Notes: a model not told the origin generated them from the letters alone. 64,000 nucleotides of DNA from Bacteroidales bacterium (GCA_031275085.1 JAISPG010000074.1:1-64000), one strand, 5' to 3'; numbered from the stretch's first letter, positions 9,253 to 18,322 are shown. Numbers and translations are program-made.

Positions 9253-10031
9253 TCTGTTTTTAAGGTTTTGTAAATCTGATGTGCCGATACTGTCCAGTTT
9301 ACCTGTATCACGGTTTGTATATTTCTCTTTGGCGAAAGTTTCTTGTATGGATTATTAATAATATTTAATTGAGGTATATCGTTAACGTTGTTTACAATAA
9401 CAAGGTAATAGTCTGTTTTCATGGCACGGGCAGTATTCCATTCTTTTTCTGTAAATAATATTCCTCCCTTCTGATCTGAAACACCTTTTATTTCTATCGC
9501 CAGTTTTATAGTATCATTACCTATTTCGAAATCATAACCGCATCCATGATTACGTACATCTTTTATTTCTGCATTTTCGGAAAAATAATCTTTATTGGAT
9601 TTGTACCAGTCTATAAAATATTCTTCTGCTTTGTTTCCTGTAATTCCTCTTGTTTGGGGAGAAATGTAATCATCATACTGGTTTTCGGAAGAGACAACTG
9701 ATGTTATTTTATTTATATCAGACTGTTTGTTATTATTTAAAATATCATTAATAATACTTCGTAAAGAATATTCCTCCAGATTACCTACAGCATCCACAAC
9801 CATAATACGGCTTACAGTTAATTTTCGTTGATACCAGCCCGCACGGTATTCGAAAAGGGGATCAAATTCGTCGCGCCAGTTTTTAATTGTAGCAGGTTTT
9901 ATTCCTAGAATATCACCTATTTTTTGGTGAGTTTGCCTCTGATTACCAAAACCAAGATTTGCATAAGCCAGATTATTAAATTTAGCCAGATAAAATGCGA
10001 CATATAATCCTAAAATATTATTCTTCTTCAT
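9249..10031 (-). CDS. HTH protein with DUF3883-type PD-(D/E)XK nuclease domain
   Basis: The 260-residue protein has two parts. Residues about 30-55 (HQKIGDILGIKPATIKNWRDEF) read as a helix-turn-helix. Residues about 128-225 match the DUF3883 pattern: GNKAEEYFIDWY, GCGYDFEI, IEIKG and KEWNTARAMKTDYYLVIV. Glu136/137, Asp167 and Glu180-x-Lys182 fit a PD-(D/E)XK nuclease active site. It is therefore the likely double-strand restriction endonuclease of the operon. The HTH may mediate DNA binding or autoregulation, as in C proteins; neither is shown. It overlaps the methylase end by 14 bases and the MORC start by four. The nuclease assignment rests on motif reading only. Confidence 0.72.
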   Translation of the reverse strand: MKKNNILGLYVAFYLAKFNNLAYANLGFGNQRQTHQKIGDILGIKPATIKNWRDEFDPLFEYRAGWYQRKLTVSRIMVVDAVGNLEEYSLRSIINDILNNNKQSDINKITSVVSSENQYDDYISPQTRGITGNKAEEYFIDWYKSNKDYFSENAEIKDVRNHGCGYDFEIGNDTIKLAIEIKGVSDQKGGILFTEKEWNTARAMKTDYYLVIVNNVNDIPQLNIINNPYKKLSPKRNIQTVIQVNWTVSAHQIYKTLKTE

Positions 10032-11652
10032 TGTTATGAGGTATTATATCTTTCACTATTTCCGCTATCTGATATGCCAGATAAGGAGGCACCGCATTAC
10101 CTACCTGATGAAACTGGTCTGTACGTCCTCCGTAAAAATAATAATTATCCGGAAATGTCTGAACGCGTGCAGCTTCTCTTACAGTAAAGCTTCTCACCTG
10201 ATCGGAATCATAATGGATAAAATAATGTCCGTCCTTGGATATATGGCTTGTTATGGTTGTTGCCGGAATATCCGGCATTTGTACCCTGAACCGGTCATTA
10301 AATACGCCGGATTCTGCATTTTCATGATCAGGAAGTAAATCTTTTCCTGCCTTTTTGTAATCCCCCATTTTGGGAAAAGTCCCGTATATCTGAGAATAAC
10401 GTGCCGCAAAAAGGTAGCGTTTGAGATCCTGTGCCATATGTTTTCTGGACTCATGATGCAGAATACCTTTTAGTTTTTTATCTGCAAACCAGTTTCTCAG
10501 AGGATGTCCTTTTATAAGAAAAGCACATTCTGCCGGAATAAATTCTTTTCCCATGGTTTCGGGAAATTCTTTTGTTTTCCCATTTTCCTCCATCCCCTGG
10601 TATTTATTAATTTCCTTATTATACCGTAATATATATTTCATCCATTCTTCAGGCGAATCTTTTAATTTTTTATAGTATCTCTTTTTCTTAGGATTTCCGT
10701 CCTTGTCAGTAATAATTTCAGAATGAGTAAACTCTCTTGATAATCCACTACGTATTTTTGGAAGATTACCAATTACTGACGAAAGGCTGACCTCTTCTCT
10801 TTTAACAAGTATTCTTCCCGGAGCAGACATATCTTCCCGCAGACCCAGCAGAATTACACGGTGTCTTTTTTGTGGAATACCATATTCCTCGGACTTTATA
10901 ATAAAATCTTCAGGCTTAAATTCATGCTCTGAAAAAAGATCGGTTTGACGGGGACTTGTGGTAAGGGAAAAAATTCTGTATCGTATTGGTTGTATGTTTT
11001 CTATTTCTTCATTTTCTGCGAGACATGCGTTTACAGGATCGGATAAATCATTTTTTATTTTCCGGAATATTGATTCTGTTTCTGTTTTGGCAGACAAAAG
11101 ACCTTTAACATTTTCCATTACAAAAACAGCAGGCCTGTGAACAGCAATTATGCGCAGATACTCTTTATATAATCCTACTCTTTTATCTCTCGCTTCATCC
11201 AGTGTTTTTTCCTTTCTCCTTGAACGGCCTACAAGAGAATATGCCTGACAGGGAGGCCCTCCGATCAGAAGCCAGTCCGGATTACCATTTAATGCATGCC
11301 GTATTTTAGAATCCACTTCTTTATTCGTAAGACCATTTTTATCCTCCTCATCCGGTGTACCCAGTGTTCCGCAACATACTTCCTCATCTGCCATTGCAGC
11401 CTGTAGAGGATGTCTTTTATAGAGTTCTTCAATAGTTATTTCTCTCCTTACAAATGAATAATAATCTTTAGGTACCTGACAATAAGAAAACTGTCTGAAA
11501 AAACTTCTTAATTTTAATGTCTGATATGCATTATAATCTTTTTCTATTGATAGTTTTATTTTGAATATACGATCTCCGTTTTCATCCGTCAGCGAAGAAA
11601 AGCCCTCTCCCAATCCACCGGGGCCAGCAAAAATATCGATTATTGGTATCAT
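10018..11652 (-). CDS. C5-cytosine DNA methyltransferase
   Basis: All main motifs of 5-methylcytosine methyltransferases are present in 544 residues: motif I IDIFAGPGGLGEGF (5-18), motif IV GGPPCQAYS with catalytic Cys135, motif VI ENVKG (180-184), motif VIII KRHRVILLG, motif IX region VQTFPDNYYFYG and motif X QVGNAVPPYLA. It transfers a methyl group from S-adenosylmethionine to cytosine C5 and protects host DNA in the restriction system. The protein is longer than typical (about 330-450), mostly between motifs VIII and IX, the target-recognition region. The recognition site cannot be read from sequence. The start is fixed by ATGA overlap with vsr and by motif I beginning at residue 5. Confidence 0.95.
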   Translation of the reverse strand: MIPIIDIFAGPGGLGEGFSSLTDENGDRIFKIKLSIEKDYNAYQTLKLRSFFRQFSYCQVPKDYYSFVRREITIEELYKRHPLQAAMADEEVCCGTLGTPDEEDKNGLTNKEVDSKIRHALNGNPDWLLIGGPPCQAYSLVGRSRRKEKTLDEARDKRVGLYKEYLRIIAVHRPAVFVMENVKGLLSAKTETESIFRKIKNDLSDPVNACLAENEEIENIQPIRYRIFSLTTSPRQTDLFSEHEFKPEDFIIKSEEYGIPQKRHRVILLGLREDMSAPGRILVKREEVSLSSVIGNLPKIRSGLSREFTHSEIITDKDGNPKKKRYYKKLKDSPEEWMKYILRYNKEINKYQGMEENGKTKEFPETMGKEFIPAECAFLIKGHPLRNWFADKKLKGILHHESRKHMAQDLKRYLFAARYSQIYGTFPKMGDYKKAGKDLLPDHENAESGVFNDRFRVQMPDIPATTITSHISKDGHYFIHYDSDQVRSFTVREAARVQTFPDNYYFYGGRTDQFHQVGNAVPPYLAYQIAEIVKDIIPHNNEEE

Positions 11653-12071
11653 AGGTTTTGCTTTATCTCAGTGGCAAGATTCTGTAAAGTAGTTTCCTGT
11701 TTATCTTTTTTCAGCTCACATTCCCACACAACAATTACTTTCCAGCCTGAATCCATAAGCTGCTCTCTTTTCTTTATATCATTTTCCACGTTTCCGTTTA
11801 TTTTATTCAACCACCATTCCGTACGTGTTTTTAGAACAACAAAATATCTGCAACCTTCATGTTTATGCCAGAAACATCCATGAACAAATATAACCGTTTT
11901 ATATTTTTTTAATATAATATCCGGCTTTCCTGGCAGGTTCTTATCATGAAGTCTGAAACGAAACCCCTGTGAAAAAAGATATTTTCTGACCAGAATTTCA
12001 GGTTTTGTATCTTTACCCTTTATCCGGCTCATATTATAACTTCTTGTTTCTTTTGAATGTACATCTGCCAT
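11649..12071 (-). CDS. vsr: Very short patch repair (Vsr) endonuclease
   Basis: The 140-residue protein matches Vsr throughout: an N-terminal RSYNMSRIKGKDTKPE segment, then PGKPDI, VHGCFWHKHEGC and KRTEWW-like text (KTRTEWW). Glu25, Asp51, His64, Phe67, Trp68 and His69 fall at the same numbers as the active-site and intercalating residues of E. coli Vsr; Thr63 is Val here. Vsr nicks at T:G mismatches produced by deamination of 5-methylcytosine, and in MORC systems a Vsr-like nuclease may take part in restriction. It is the first gene of the operon. A purine-rich AGGAGA lies about 12 bases before the ATG. The stop overlaps the methylase start. Confidence 0.93.
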   Translation of the reverse strand: MADVHSKETRSYNMSRIKGKDTKPEILVRKYLFSQGFRFRLHDKNLPGKPDIILKKYKTVIFVHGCFWHKHEGCRYFVVLKTRTEWWLNKINGNVENDIKKREQLMDSGWKVIVVWECELKKDKQETTLQNLATEIKQNL

Positions 12072-12717
12072 AGAATGTATCTCTCCTGTTATTTTTATAT
12101 TACAGATACACCTGAAATTGTAATATCAGCTACATAAAATAAGTCACTAATAATCATGTTTTCAGGTTTTTTATTTTGATACAAATTTATATAAAATGCA
12201 AAAGAAAAAGAAACTAAAGAAATTATTTCTTTTAGGAATTATTTTTAACTTTAATTACTCTGTACTGAAAAATCTGTTTAAATAGTTATTAACAGAATAA
12301 TAGTTGTATGAATTAAAAGAATAGACGTGTATTTATTTGCCGAATAACAGCCAATCCGGCGGCACAAGGTATTCTCCGGGTTTACCCGGCCGCAATTCCG
12401 CAAACTCTTTATGAGAGGATTAGAAATATTTATAATATTTGACAGGTTCGTAAAACCGGTTGAAAACTCGTCCTTATGTGACCTTGCCCCTGGCAGTTAA
12501 GCAAATCTAAAAAGAAGTATCATATTCTTTTCTTTATAAAGAATATATCTGCAAACAGTAAATTACAGATTAATATACTATTTACAACTTTTATGATAAT
12601 CAATAAAAGACTATAAGATAATTTATCATATTATTCGATAGATGTATCCTGTAATGTAGAAAAATAGTAATTTAAAAGATAAATAATGTTTTTTCAGTGA
12701 TTTGCAATATTGATCTT
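12072..12717. other. Long intergenic region upstream of the defence operon
   Basis: No convincing gene in 646 bases. It holds the possible -7 box at 12182, a G+C-rich patch at 12350-12400 with a small CCGGG/CCCGG hairpin (12376-12389), and a 9-bp inverted repeat (ATATTCTTT/AAAGAATAT, 12522-12546) downstream of the OB-fold gene that could act as a weak terminator. I looked for direct repeats shared with 60-471 that would mark island ends and saw none. Confidence 0.4.
12182..12189 (-). promoter_or_regulatory. Possible -7 box for the defence operon
   Basis: On the minus strand TAAATTTG fits the Bacteroidetes -7 consensus TAnnTTTG, about 110 bases before the vsr ATG. No TTG is found at the expected -33 distance, so this is a weak call. 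No repressor operator was recognised. Confidence 0.35.
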
Positions 12718-13155
12718 TTATTCCAATATCTCACACTGTTTTAAAAGCACCTGGTCACCTTTTTCGTAGAAGCCACGGATTTCTCCTTTTATGAAAACTT
12801 CATCACCTTTGGATACTTTCCTTAATTTAAAATAATCCGAAAAAGGCAGAACACAGAGTATCCTGCTTTTACCACCTTTATTCTCCGATAATTCCACAGA
12901 AGGAAGAGCATATACATCGGGACCGGTATAAACTACAAATCCTTTGACGGTCATTATTTTGTTTGAATATTTATTTGCAGCAGCATCGGCATCTTTTTTG
13001 AAGGCATCGTAGAGCTCTTTAGCCGTAATAACAGAGTTTTGTTCTAACATTTCACTATTTTCGTTTATAAAAATCGAAGCAGGCATATATATACTATTAC
13101 CGAAAAACAATAATAAAGTAAACATGCCTGCCATATAATAAATTCTTCTATTCAT
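12718..13155 (-). CDS. Exported tRNA_anti-like OB-fold protein
   Basis: A 145-residue protein with one N-terminal hydrophobic segment (about residues 7-28) that serves as signal peptide or anchor. From about residue 42 the pattern ITAKELYDAFKKDADAANKYSNK, then MTVKGFV, CVLPFSD, KGDEVFIKGEIRGF and LKQCEIL fits the tRNA_anti-like OB-fold family, which is common in Bacteroidetes and of unknown function. Despite its name, nothing links it to tRNA in an exported form. It lies 15 bases after the aldo/keto reductase on the same strand and may be co-transcribed. Family assignment is by pattern recognition. Confidence 0.7.
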   Translation of the reverse strand: MNRRIYYMAGMFTLLLFFGNSIYMPASIFINENSEMLEQNSVITAKELYDAFKKDADAAANKYSNKIMTVKGFVVYTGPDVYALPSVELSENKGGKSRILCVLPFSDYFKLRKVSKGDEVFIKGEIRGFYEKGDQVLLKQCEILE

Positions 13156-13170
13156 AATCTTGTCATAATC

Positions 13171-14151
13171 TTAACGGAATAAGCCTTTTTCGTCCAGATT
13201 CAGATCCAGCATATAAGAACAATTTGCCTGGGATTTTGGTATCAACTGTTCCATTCTTTCCAAATCATTTTTAGTAATATTTACGTTAATTGCTTTTAAA
13301 GAATCCTGAATCTGAGCAACAGTTCTGGAACCGACCAAAGCCATAATATCCTCGCCTTGTGCCAGTACCCATGCTATAGCAAGCTGAGCAAGAGAAATAC
13401 CTTTTTCGTCGGCTATTTGTTTAAGTCCGTCGGCAGAAGAAAGATTTTTTTGTATATCATTAAGCGATTTCGAAGATATGCAGTTACTCATTCCCGAAAG
13501 TTTTTCCTGTGGTGAACTACCTCCGATAATTCCGGCCAGAAGAACACCGAAAGCAACAATTCCAACTCCCAGTTCTCTTGCTGTCGGCAACAAATCGTCT
13601 TCAATATGGCGATCCATTAATGAATACCGTACTTCGACCAAACGAATAGGATGTGTAGAATTTGCCCTGCGGAGGGTTTCCCCGTCCACTTCCGAAATTC
13701 CGATATTTTTTACATATCCGGCTTGTACCATTTCAGCAATGGCACCAATAGTTTCTTCAACAGGAATATGCGGATCGATACGAGCGGGCTGATATAAATC
13801 CACATAATCGGTTCCCAATCGTTTTAATGTATATGCCAGATAATTCTTAACATGTTCGGGACGATCGTCTATTCCATAAAATCTTCCGTCGGGAGAAATC
13901 ATTCCGCCAAATTTGACCGAAATAAATACATCTTCTCTTTTTCGTGATTTCAGAGCTTCTCTCAGCAACATTTCATTCATACCATGATCGTAAAAATCGC
14001 CGGTATTCAAAAAATTAATACCAGCATCCAGTGCCGTGTGAATTACCTTAATGCCTTCTTCGGGATTATTTCCCATCCGCATGCCACCTGATCCGATACG
14101 GGAAAGATTAAAACCATTAGTTTTTATGCTATTTTCTTTCAAATATTTCAT
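13171..14151 (-). CDS. Aldo/keto reductase
   Basis: The 326-residue protein has the NAD(P)H-dependent aldo/keto reductase (beta/alpha)8 barrel pattern: GSGGMRMG near the start, NTGDFYDHGMNE with the catalytic Asp and Tyr, VFISVKFGG with the Lys, and GISEVDGETLRRA. The segment usually written YQHR-DP reads YQPARIDPHIP, so the usual catalytic His is not present; many members of this subfamily show the same change. Near the C-terminus ALVGSRTVAQIQDSLKA is the cofactor-binding loop. It is divergent from the AraC-type regulator at 14318, which is the natural candidate for its control. The substrate is unknown; carbonyl detoxification or sugar metabolism are both possible. Confidence 0.9.
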   Translation of the reverse strand: MKYLKENSIKTNGFNLSRIGSGGMRMGNNPEEGIKVIHTALDAGINFLNTGDFYDHGMNEMLLREALKSRKREDVFISVKFGGMISPDGRFYGIDDRPEHVKNYLAYTLKRLGTDYVDLYQPARIDPHIPVEETIGAIAEMVQAGYVKNIGISEVDGETLRRANSTHPIRLVEVRYSLMDRHIEDDLLPTARELGVGIVAFGVLLAGIIGGSSPQEKLSGMSNCISSKSLNDIQKNLSSADGLKQIADEKGISLAQLAIAWVLAQGEDIMALVGSRTVAQIQDSLKAINVNITKNDLERMEQLIPKSQANCSYMLDLNLDEKGLFR

Positions 14152-14317
14152 ATAGTTCTATATTATATAGAATACAAAGATCAGGAAAAAATGTAATAAT
14201 TAACAGAGCATTTTCCGTTTATGTTTGGGCAATATCCGATAATATTCTGATTTATTCAAAATAAATGTTACATTTGTCTTACTTTATTAGTCATTTATCG
14301 GTTTATTTGTTTTTGAT

Positions 14318-15214
14318 ATGAAAGAAACAAGTAATTTAAATATTCCTCAATATCTTGAAGGAATTTCTTCGAAGCAGTGGCAGCGGGATCAATTACTGGT
14401 TCTGGAACCCGGCGATTCTGTCGGTATTCGTCAAAAGCAGAACAGATATCCTATACGTTTGAATGCTTCTTTACTTATACTCGTACTCTCGGGTGAAATA
14501 ACCATTACGGCGGATTATCTTACTCACAGGCTTAAAAAGAATACGGTGATACAGCTTACATCCGACAACATTATTGAGAATATTACATATACAGATAGTT
14601 TCAAAGGATATTTTCTATTAATTTCTTCAGAATTGAAATCGGAAATAATAGCCCGGACAGCGAGTATTAATTTACCTAAATCAAACCGTTTGAAACGAAA
14701 CTATCCGATACAGGAACTCAGCGAAGAAGAATGTGAGGATATAACAGGCCGTATCATGCGTATAAAAAAATATATTGCAGACGAGACTCATTTTTACCGT
14801 TCTTATATGATCAGGAATGAAGTATGCTGCCTTCAAATGGAATTGGGTAATATCAGACAGATAAAATATGGCGGTAAAATAACTAAGGAGCCTCGCAAAG
14901 AGATTATTCGCGAACAGTTTTGGGAATTGCTTTTAAAGAAATGTAAAGAGCACCGCGATGTTGGGTATTATGCGAGAGAACTTTGCGTAACTCCCGATTA
15001 TCTGTCTAAAATAATAAGGGATTACGATGGTCAATCGGCTATTAAATGGGTTGCCAATGCGGTTGTTACAGAGGCTAAAATTTTATTGCGCCAACCGGAA
15101 AAAACTATAAACCAGATTGCATTGGAACTTAATTTTTCTGATCAATCTACTTTCGGGAAATTCTTCAAAAGATACACGGGGGAATCGCCTAAACAATTTA
15201 GAAATACTTTATAG
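14318..15214 (+). CDS. AraC-family transcriptional regulator
   Basis: The 298-residue protein has an N-terminal cupin-like sensing region (about 25-130) and a C-terminal AraC/XylS DNA-binding domain (about 205-298): YYARELCVTPDYLSKIIRDYDG is the first helix-turn-helix, and INQIALELNFSDQSTFGKFFKRYTGESPKQFR is the second, with the conserved family signature. It is divergent from the aldo/keto reductase and 9 bases ahead of the metallo-hydrolase, so it probably controls both. A TACATTTG -7 box lies at 14269-14276 before its ATG; the -33 partner is poor. The ligand is unknown. Confidence 0.93.
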   Translation: MKETSNLNIPQYLEGISSKQWQRDQLLVLEPGDSVGIRQKQNRYPIRLNASLLILVLSGEITITADYLTHRLKKNTVIQLTSDNIIENITYTDSFKGYFLLISSELKSEIIARTASINLPKSNRLKRNYPIQELSEEECEDITGRIMRIKKYIADETHFYRSYMIRNEVCCLQMELGNIRQIKYGGKITKEPRKEIIREQFWELLLKKCKEHRDVGYYARELCVTPDYLSKIIRDYDGQSAIKWVANAVVTEAKILLRQPEKTINQIALELNFSDQSTFGKFFKRYTGESPKQFRNTL

Positions 15215-15223
15215 TAATTAAAA

Positions 15224-16300
15224 ATGATAAAAATAAAAACAATTTCGATATTATCAGTTATAATAGCTATGGTTTTCATGTTATCGGCCTGCACTGCAAA
15301 AAAGACCGGAATAGTCGAATATAAAAGTAATCCTGATTTATCTTTTGTGAAGGATGACTGGAAGGGGAATATTGTAATAAACAACAGATATAAGAATGAT
15401 ATTAATGAAGAACCGGTATCGACATGGACTGCTGTAAAGTGGAAGTTTAGCCGTAATCCGCAACGTAAAGAAAAAAAGGCTGAAGATTATCATATTCCTG
15501 TAAGTAGATTGACCTCACTTCCTGATGGGGATGCGATTATATGGCTGGGGCATGCTACTTTTATCATACAGCTTAATGGAGTAAGGTTGATTACGGATCC
15601 TTCGCTGTTCAATATTCCAACTTATAAAAGGCATTCGGAACTGCCATGTGATCCGGAAATATTAACAGGAATAGATTATATGCTTATTTCGCACGATCAT
15701 CATGATCATTTTAATATAAAATCGATAAAGTTGCTAAGTAAAAACAATCCTGAGATGAAGGTACTGGGACCGCTGGATTCTCAAAGGTTATTCAATAAGA
15801 ATAAAAAACTGAAAGAAATGTCTTTGCAGGAGGCGGGTTGGTGGCAGGAGTATCAGCTGGATAAAGATATTCGTATTGTTTTTGTTCCGGCAAGGCATTG
15901 GGGAAGGCGTTCTCTTAACGATACTAACAAAACTCTTTGGGGCGGATTTATAATAATAAGTGGCGACAAAAAGGTTTATTTTGGGGGTGATACTGCATAT
16001 GGAAGTATGTTTAATGATATACATGAAGTATTTGGAGATATGGATATTTGTATTTTACCTATCGGGGCTTATGCGCCTGCATATATGATGTCGCGTTCTC
16101 ATATAAATCCTGAAGAAGCTGTCCGGGTATTTGAAGAATTGGGTGGTAAAATACTCATTCCAATGCATTACGGAACTTTTGACCTCTCTGATGAACCTCT
16201 GGGTGAACCTATCCGAAAGTTAAAAGAGGCTGCCTCCAAACATCATATATCCGATAGAATTAAGGAACTTAGAGTGGGGGAGATTTTTAGGATGAATTAA
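15224..16300 (+). CDS. Lipoprotein metallo-beta-lactamase-fold hydrolase
   Basis: The 358-residue protein begins with a lipoprotein signal ending in LSAC (Cys near residue 23), then carries an MBL-fold hydrolase domain close to the NAPE-PLD/UlaG-like group. Seen are WLGHATFIIQ, ISHDHHDHFN (the metal-binding HxHxDH motif), ARHWGRR, YFGGDTAYG and a final MHYGTFDLS. Members of this group hydrolyse phosphodiesters or lactones; in bacteria the substrate is usually unknown. It would be membrane-anchored on the outer or periplasmic side. It follows the AraC gene by 9 bases and is presumably co-transcribed with it. Confidence 0.88.
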   Translation: MIKIKTISILSVIIAMVFMLSACTAKKTGIVEYKSNPDLSFVKDDWKGNIVINNRYKNDINEEPVSTWTAVKWKFSRNPQRKEKKAEDYHIPVSRLTSLPDGDAIIWLGHATFIIQLNGVRLITDPSLFNIPTYKRHSELPCDPEILTGIDYMLISHDHHDHFNIKSIKLLSKNNPEMKVLGPLDSQRLFNKNKKLKEMSLQEAGWWQEYQLDKDIRIVFVPARHWGRRSLNDTNKTLWGGFIIISGDKKVYFGGDTAYGSMFNDIHEVFGDMDICILPIGAYAPAYMMSRSHINPEEAVRVFEELGGKILIPMHYGTFDLSDEPLGEPIRKLKEAASKHHISDRIKELRVGEIFRMN

Positions 16301-16408
16301 AATGAAATTATAGCTTAAATGATCATATACGCAAATCTAATAACTTCAAAAAAAGCAATACTAAAAATCAACAAACAAATGTATCCTATCTTTAACTTTT
16401 GATTTTAG

Positions 16409-18298
16409 TTATTCATTTTTTCCGGAACGTATATTAATAAGTTTCCTCATTCCGTTGGTGATCCGTTTTTCAATAGAATCTCCGACACTGATTTCCTTAC
16501 CCATATTTTCCGTCTTATCAGTACCATGTCCATAAATCTCCTGCAGAACATTATCATATTTCTTATAAATAACATTTCTGCGCAATTTCAATGTAGGCGA
16601 CAATTCACCTGTTGGTTGCGACCACTCTTCACACACCAGACGGAAACGCTTAATTTTTTCATGCTCACCCAAAGCAACATTTACAGCATCGATTTCTTTC
16701 TGGATTTTCTTTATAATTTCCGGATTTTTGATTAACTCGGCATTATCCCTGTAGTGAATTTTATGTTTTGAGGCAAAAAAGTGTAAATGATTAAAATTAG
16801 GAGAAATAAGAGCACTGACAAATTTCTCATTTTCACCTACAATCATCAATTGTTCTATAAGTGCCGAAGATTTAAATTTATTTTCAATTACCTGTGGTGC
16901 AATATACTTACCACTTGATGTTTTAAATATTTCTTTTTTACGGTCTGTGATTCTAAGATATTTTCCATCAACTAACTCGCCAATATCACCGGTATGGAAC
17001 CAATTATCCTCATCAATAACAGCTTTTGTCCCTTCAGGATTTTTATAATAACCCAACATTATTGTCGGACCTTTGGCTAAAATTTCACCATCATCGGCAA
17101 TTTTTACCTCAACGTCTTTCAATATCGGCCCCACAGTACCAAGCATCCTATCTGTCCAGCCCGGCCAGTTTACAGCAATTACAGGAGATGTTTCGCTTAA
17201 ACCATACCCCTCACAAATACTAATACCTGCAGCAGTAAACAATTTTGCCAAACGTACCTGCAATGATGCTCCCCCTGAGACTACAGTATGTATATTAGTT
17301 CCAAAAACCCTTTTCCACTTATTAAAAACAAGTTTACGGGCAACCTTAAGTTTTAAATTATAATAAGCAGAGTTATTCCCAATTTCATCAAATTTAACAC
17401 CAAGTCTTACTGCCCAAAAGAATATCCATCTTTTTATTCCATGTAAATCTTTCCCCATAGAAATTATTTTGTCATAGAATTTTTCCAGAACACGTGGAAC
17501 AGTATTAAATAAACGGGGGTTTATTTCCTGACAATCATTTGTAATTGTTCCAAGGCTTTCAGCATAATAGATAGATGTTCCTTTCAATTGAAATGCATAG
17601 TTCAATGTTCTTTCGTATACATGGCACAAAGGAAGAAAACTTAATATCCTATGCCCGTATTCTATCGGTAAAACAGGTTTTAAAGCTATTGCATTCGTAA
17701 GGATATTCTTATGGGATAACATAACCCCTTTAGAATCTCCTGTTGTTCCAGACGTATATATTATTGTATGAATATCATTTTCATTTATACTCTCTTTGAT
17801 TGCTTCCAGTTGGGGCATTAATTCGCTTTCTTTTTCGTATGCTTCCTGAATTATTGCTCCCCAGTTTTCAATTCCGGAAATATGATGAAATGTATAAATC
17901 TTTTCTATATTTTCTATTTTATCCGCTATTGGTTTTATCTTTCTGTAAAGATTTCCGTCAGAAACAAAAATTGCCCTGGCATCACTATGGCGTATTATAT
18001 ATTCCAATTCCTGCGGTCCTAACGTAGTATATATAGGTACATGAATCAACCCGGCAAGAGATATTCCCATATCTGCAATATTCCAGTGAGGAAGGCTTTG
18101 TGAAATAGTTATTATTTTATCTCCTTTATTATAACCTTTATTAATAAGTCCACAAGCAAATAAATATGAGTATTTATAGTAATCATATGCCGAGAAATTT
18201 ACCCAGGAGCCTTTGTCTTTATACGAAAAAGCATCTTTAATTTCCGAATAATCAGAGTCATATAAATCTAAAATATCAAATACTCTTTTTACTTCCAT
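16409..18298 (-). CDS. Long-chain fatty-acid--CoA ligase (AMP-binding)
   Basis: The 629-residue protein is an acyl-adenylate-forming enzyme. It has the AMP-binding P-loop TIIYTSGTTGDSKGVMLSHKN, the GYGLSETSP motif, WFHTGDIGE with the ATP-ribose aspartate and TDRKKEIFKTSSGKYIAP, the hinge region. Length and text match the long-chain acyl-CoA synthetases of Bacteroidetes (FadD/FAA-type), which activate fatty acids with ATP and CoA for degradation or lipid recycling. It lies 24 bases downstream of the barrel protein on the same strand, so the two may form an operon. Chain-length preference cannot be read. Confidence 0.92.
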   Translation of the reverse strand: MEVKRVFDILDLYDSDYSEIKDAFSYKDKGSWVNFSAYDYYKYSYLFACGLINKGYNKGDKIITISQSLPHWNIADMGISLAGLIHVPIYTTLGPQELEYIIRHSDARAIFVSDGNLYRKIKPIADKIENIEKIYTFHHISGIENWGAIIQEAYEKESELMPQLEAIKESINENDIHTIIYTSGTTGDSKGVMLSHKNILTNAIALKPVLPIEYGHRILSFLPLCHVYERTLNYAFQLKGTSIYYAESLGTITNDCQEINPRLFNTVPRVLEKFYDKIISMGKDLHGIKRWIFFWAVRLGVKFDEIGNNSAYYNLKLKVARKLVFNKWKRVFGTNIHTVVSGGASLQVRLAKLFTAAGISICEGYGLSETSPVIAVNWPGWTDRMLGTVGPILKDVEVKIADDGEILAKGPTIMLGYYKNPEGTKAVIDEDNWFHTGDIGELVDGKYLRITDRKKEIFKTSSGKYIAPQVIENKFKSSALIEQLMIVGENEKFVSALISPNFNHLHFFASKHKIHYRDNAELIKNPEIIKKIQKEIDAVNVALGEHEKIKRFRLVCEEWSQPTGELSPTLKLRRNVIYKKYDNVLQEIYGHGTDKTENMGKEISVGDSIEKRITNGMRKLINIRSGKNE

Positions 18299-18322
18299 AA
18301 ATATAACTTGTTTTAGTGTATT

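Noticed and set aside
60-12717. Direct repeats or attachment sites bounding the defence operon
   Set aside because: Comparison by eye of 60-471 with 12072-12717 gave no shared stretch of useful length, and no tRNA gene is present at either side.
13700-13830. Aldo/keto reductase inactivated by loss of catalytic His
   Set aside because: YQPARIDP in place of YQHR-DP is frequent in a whole aldo/keto reductase branch, so it is not evidence of a broken gene.
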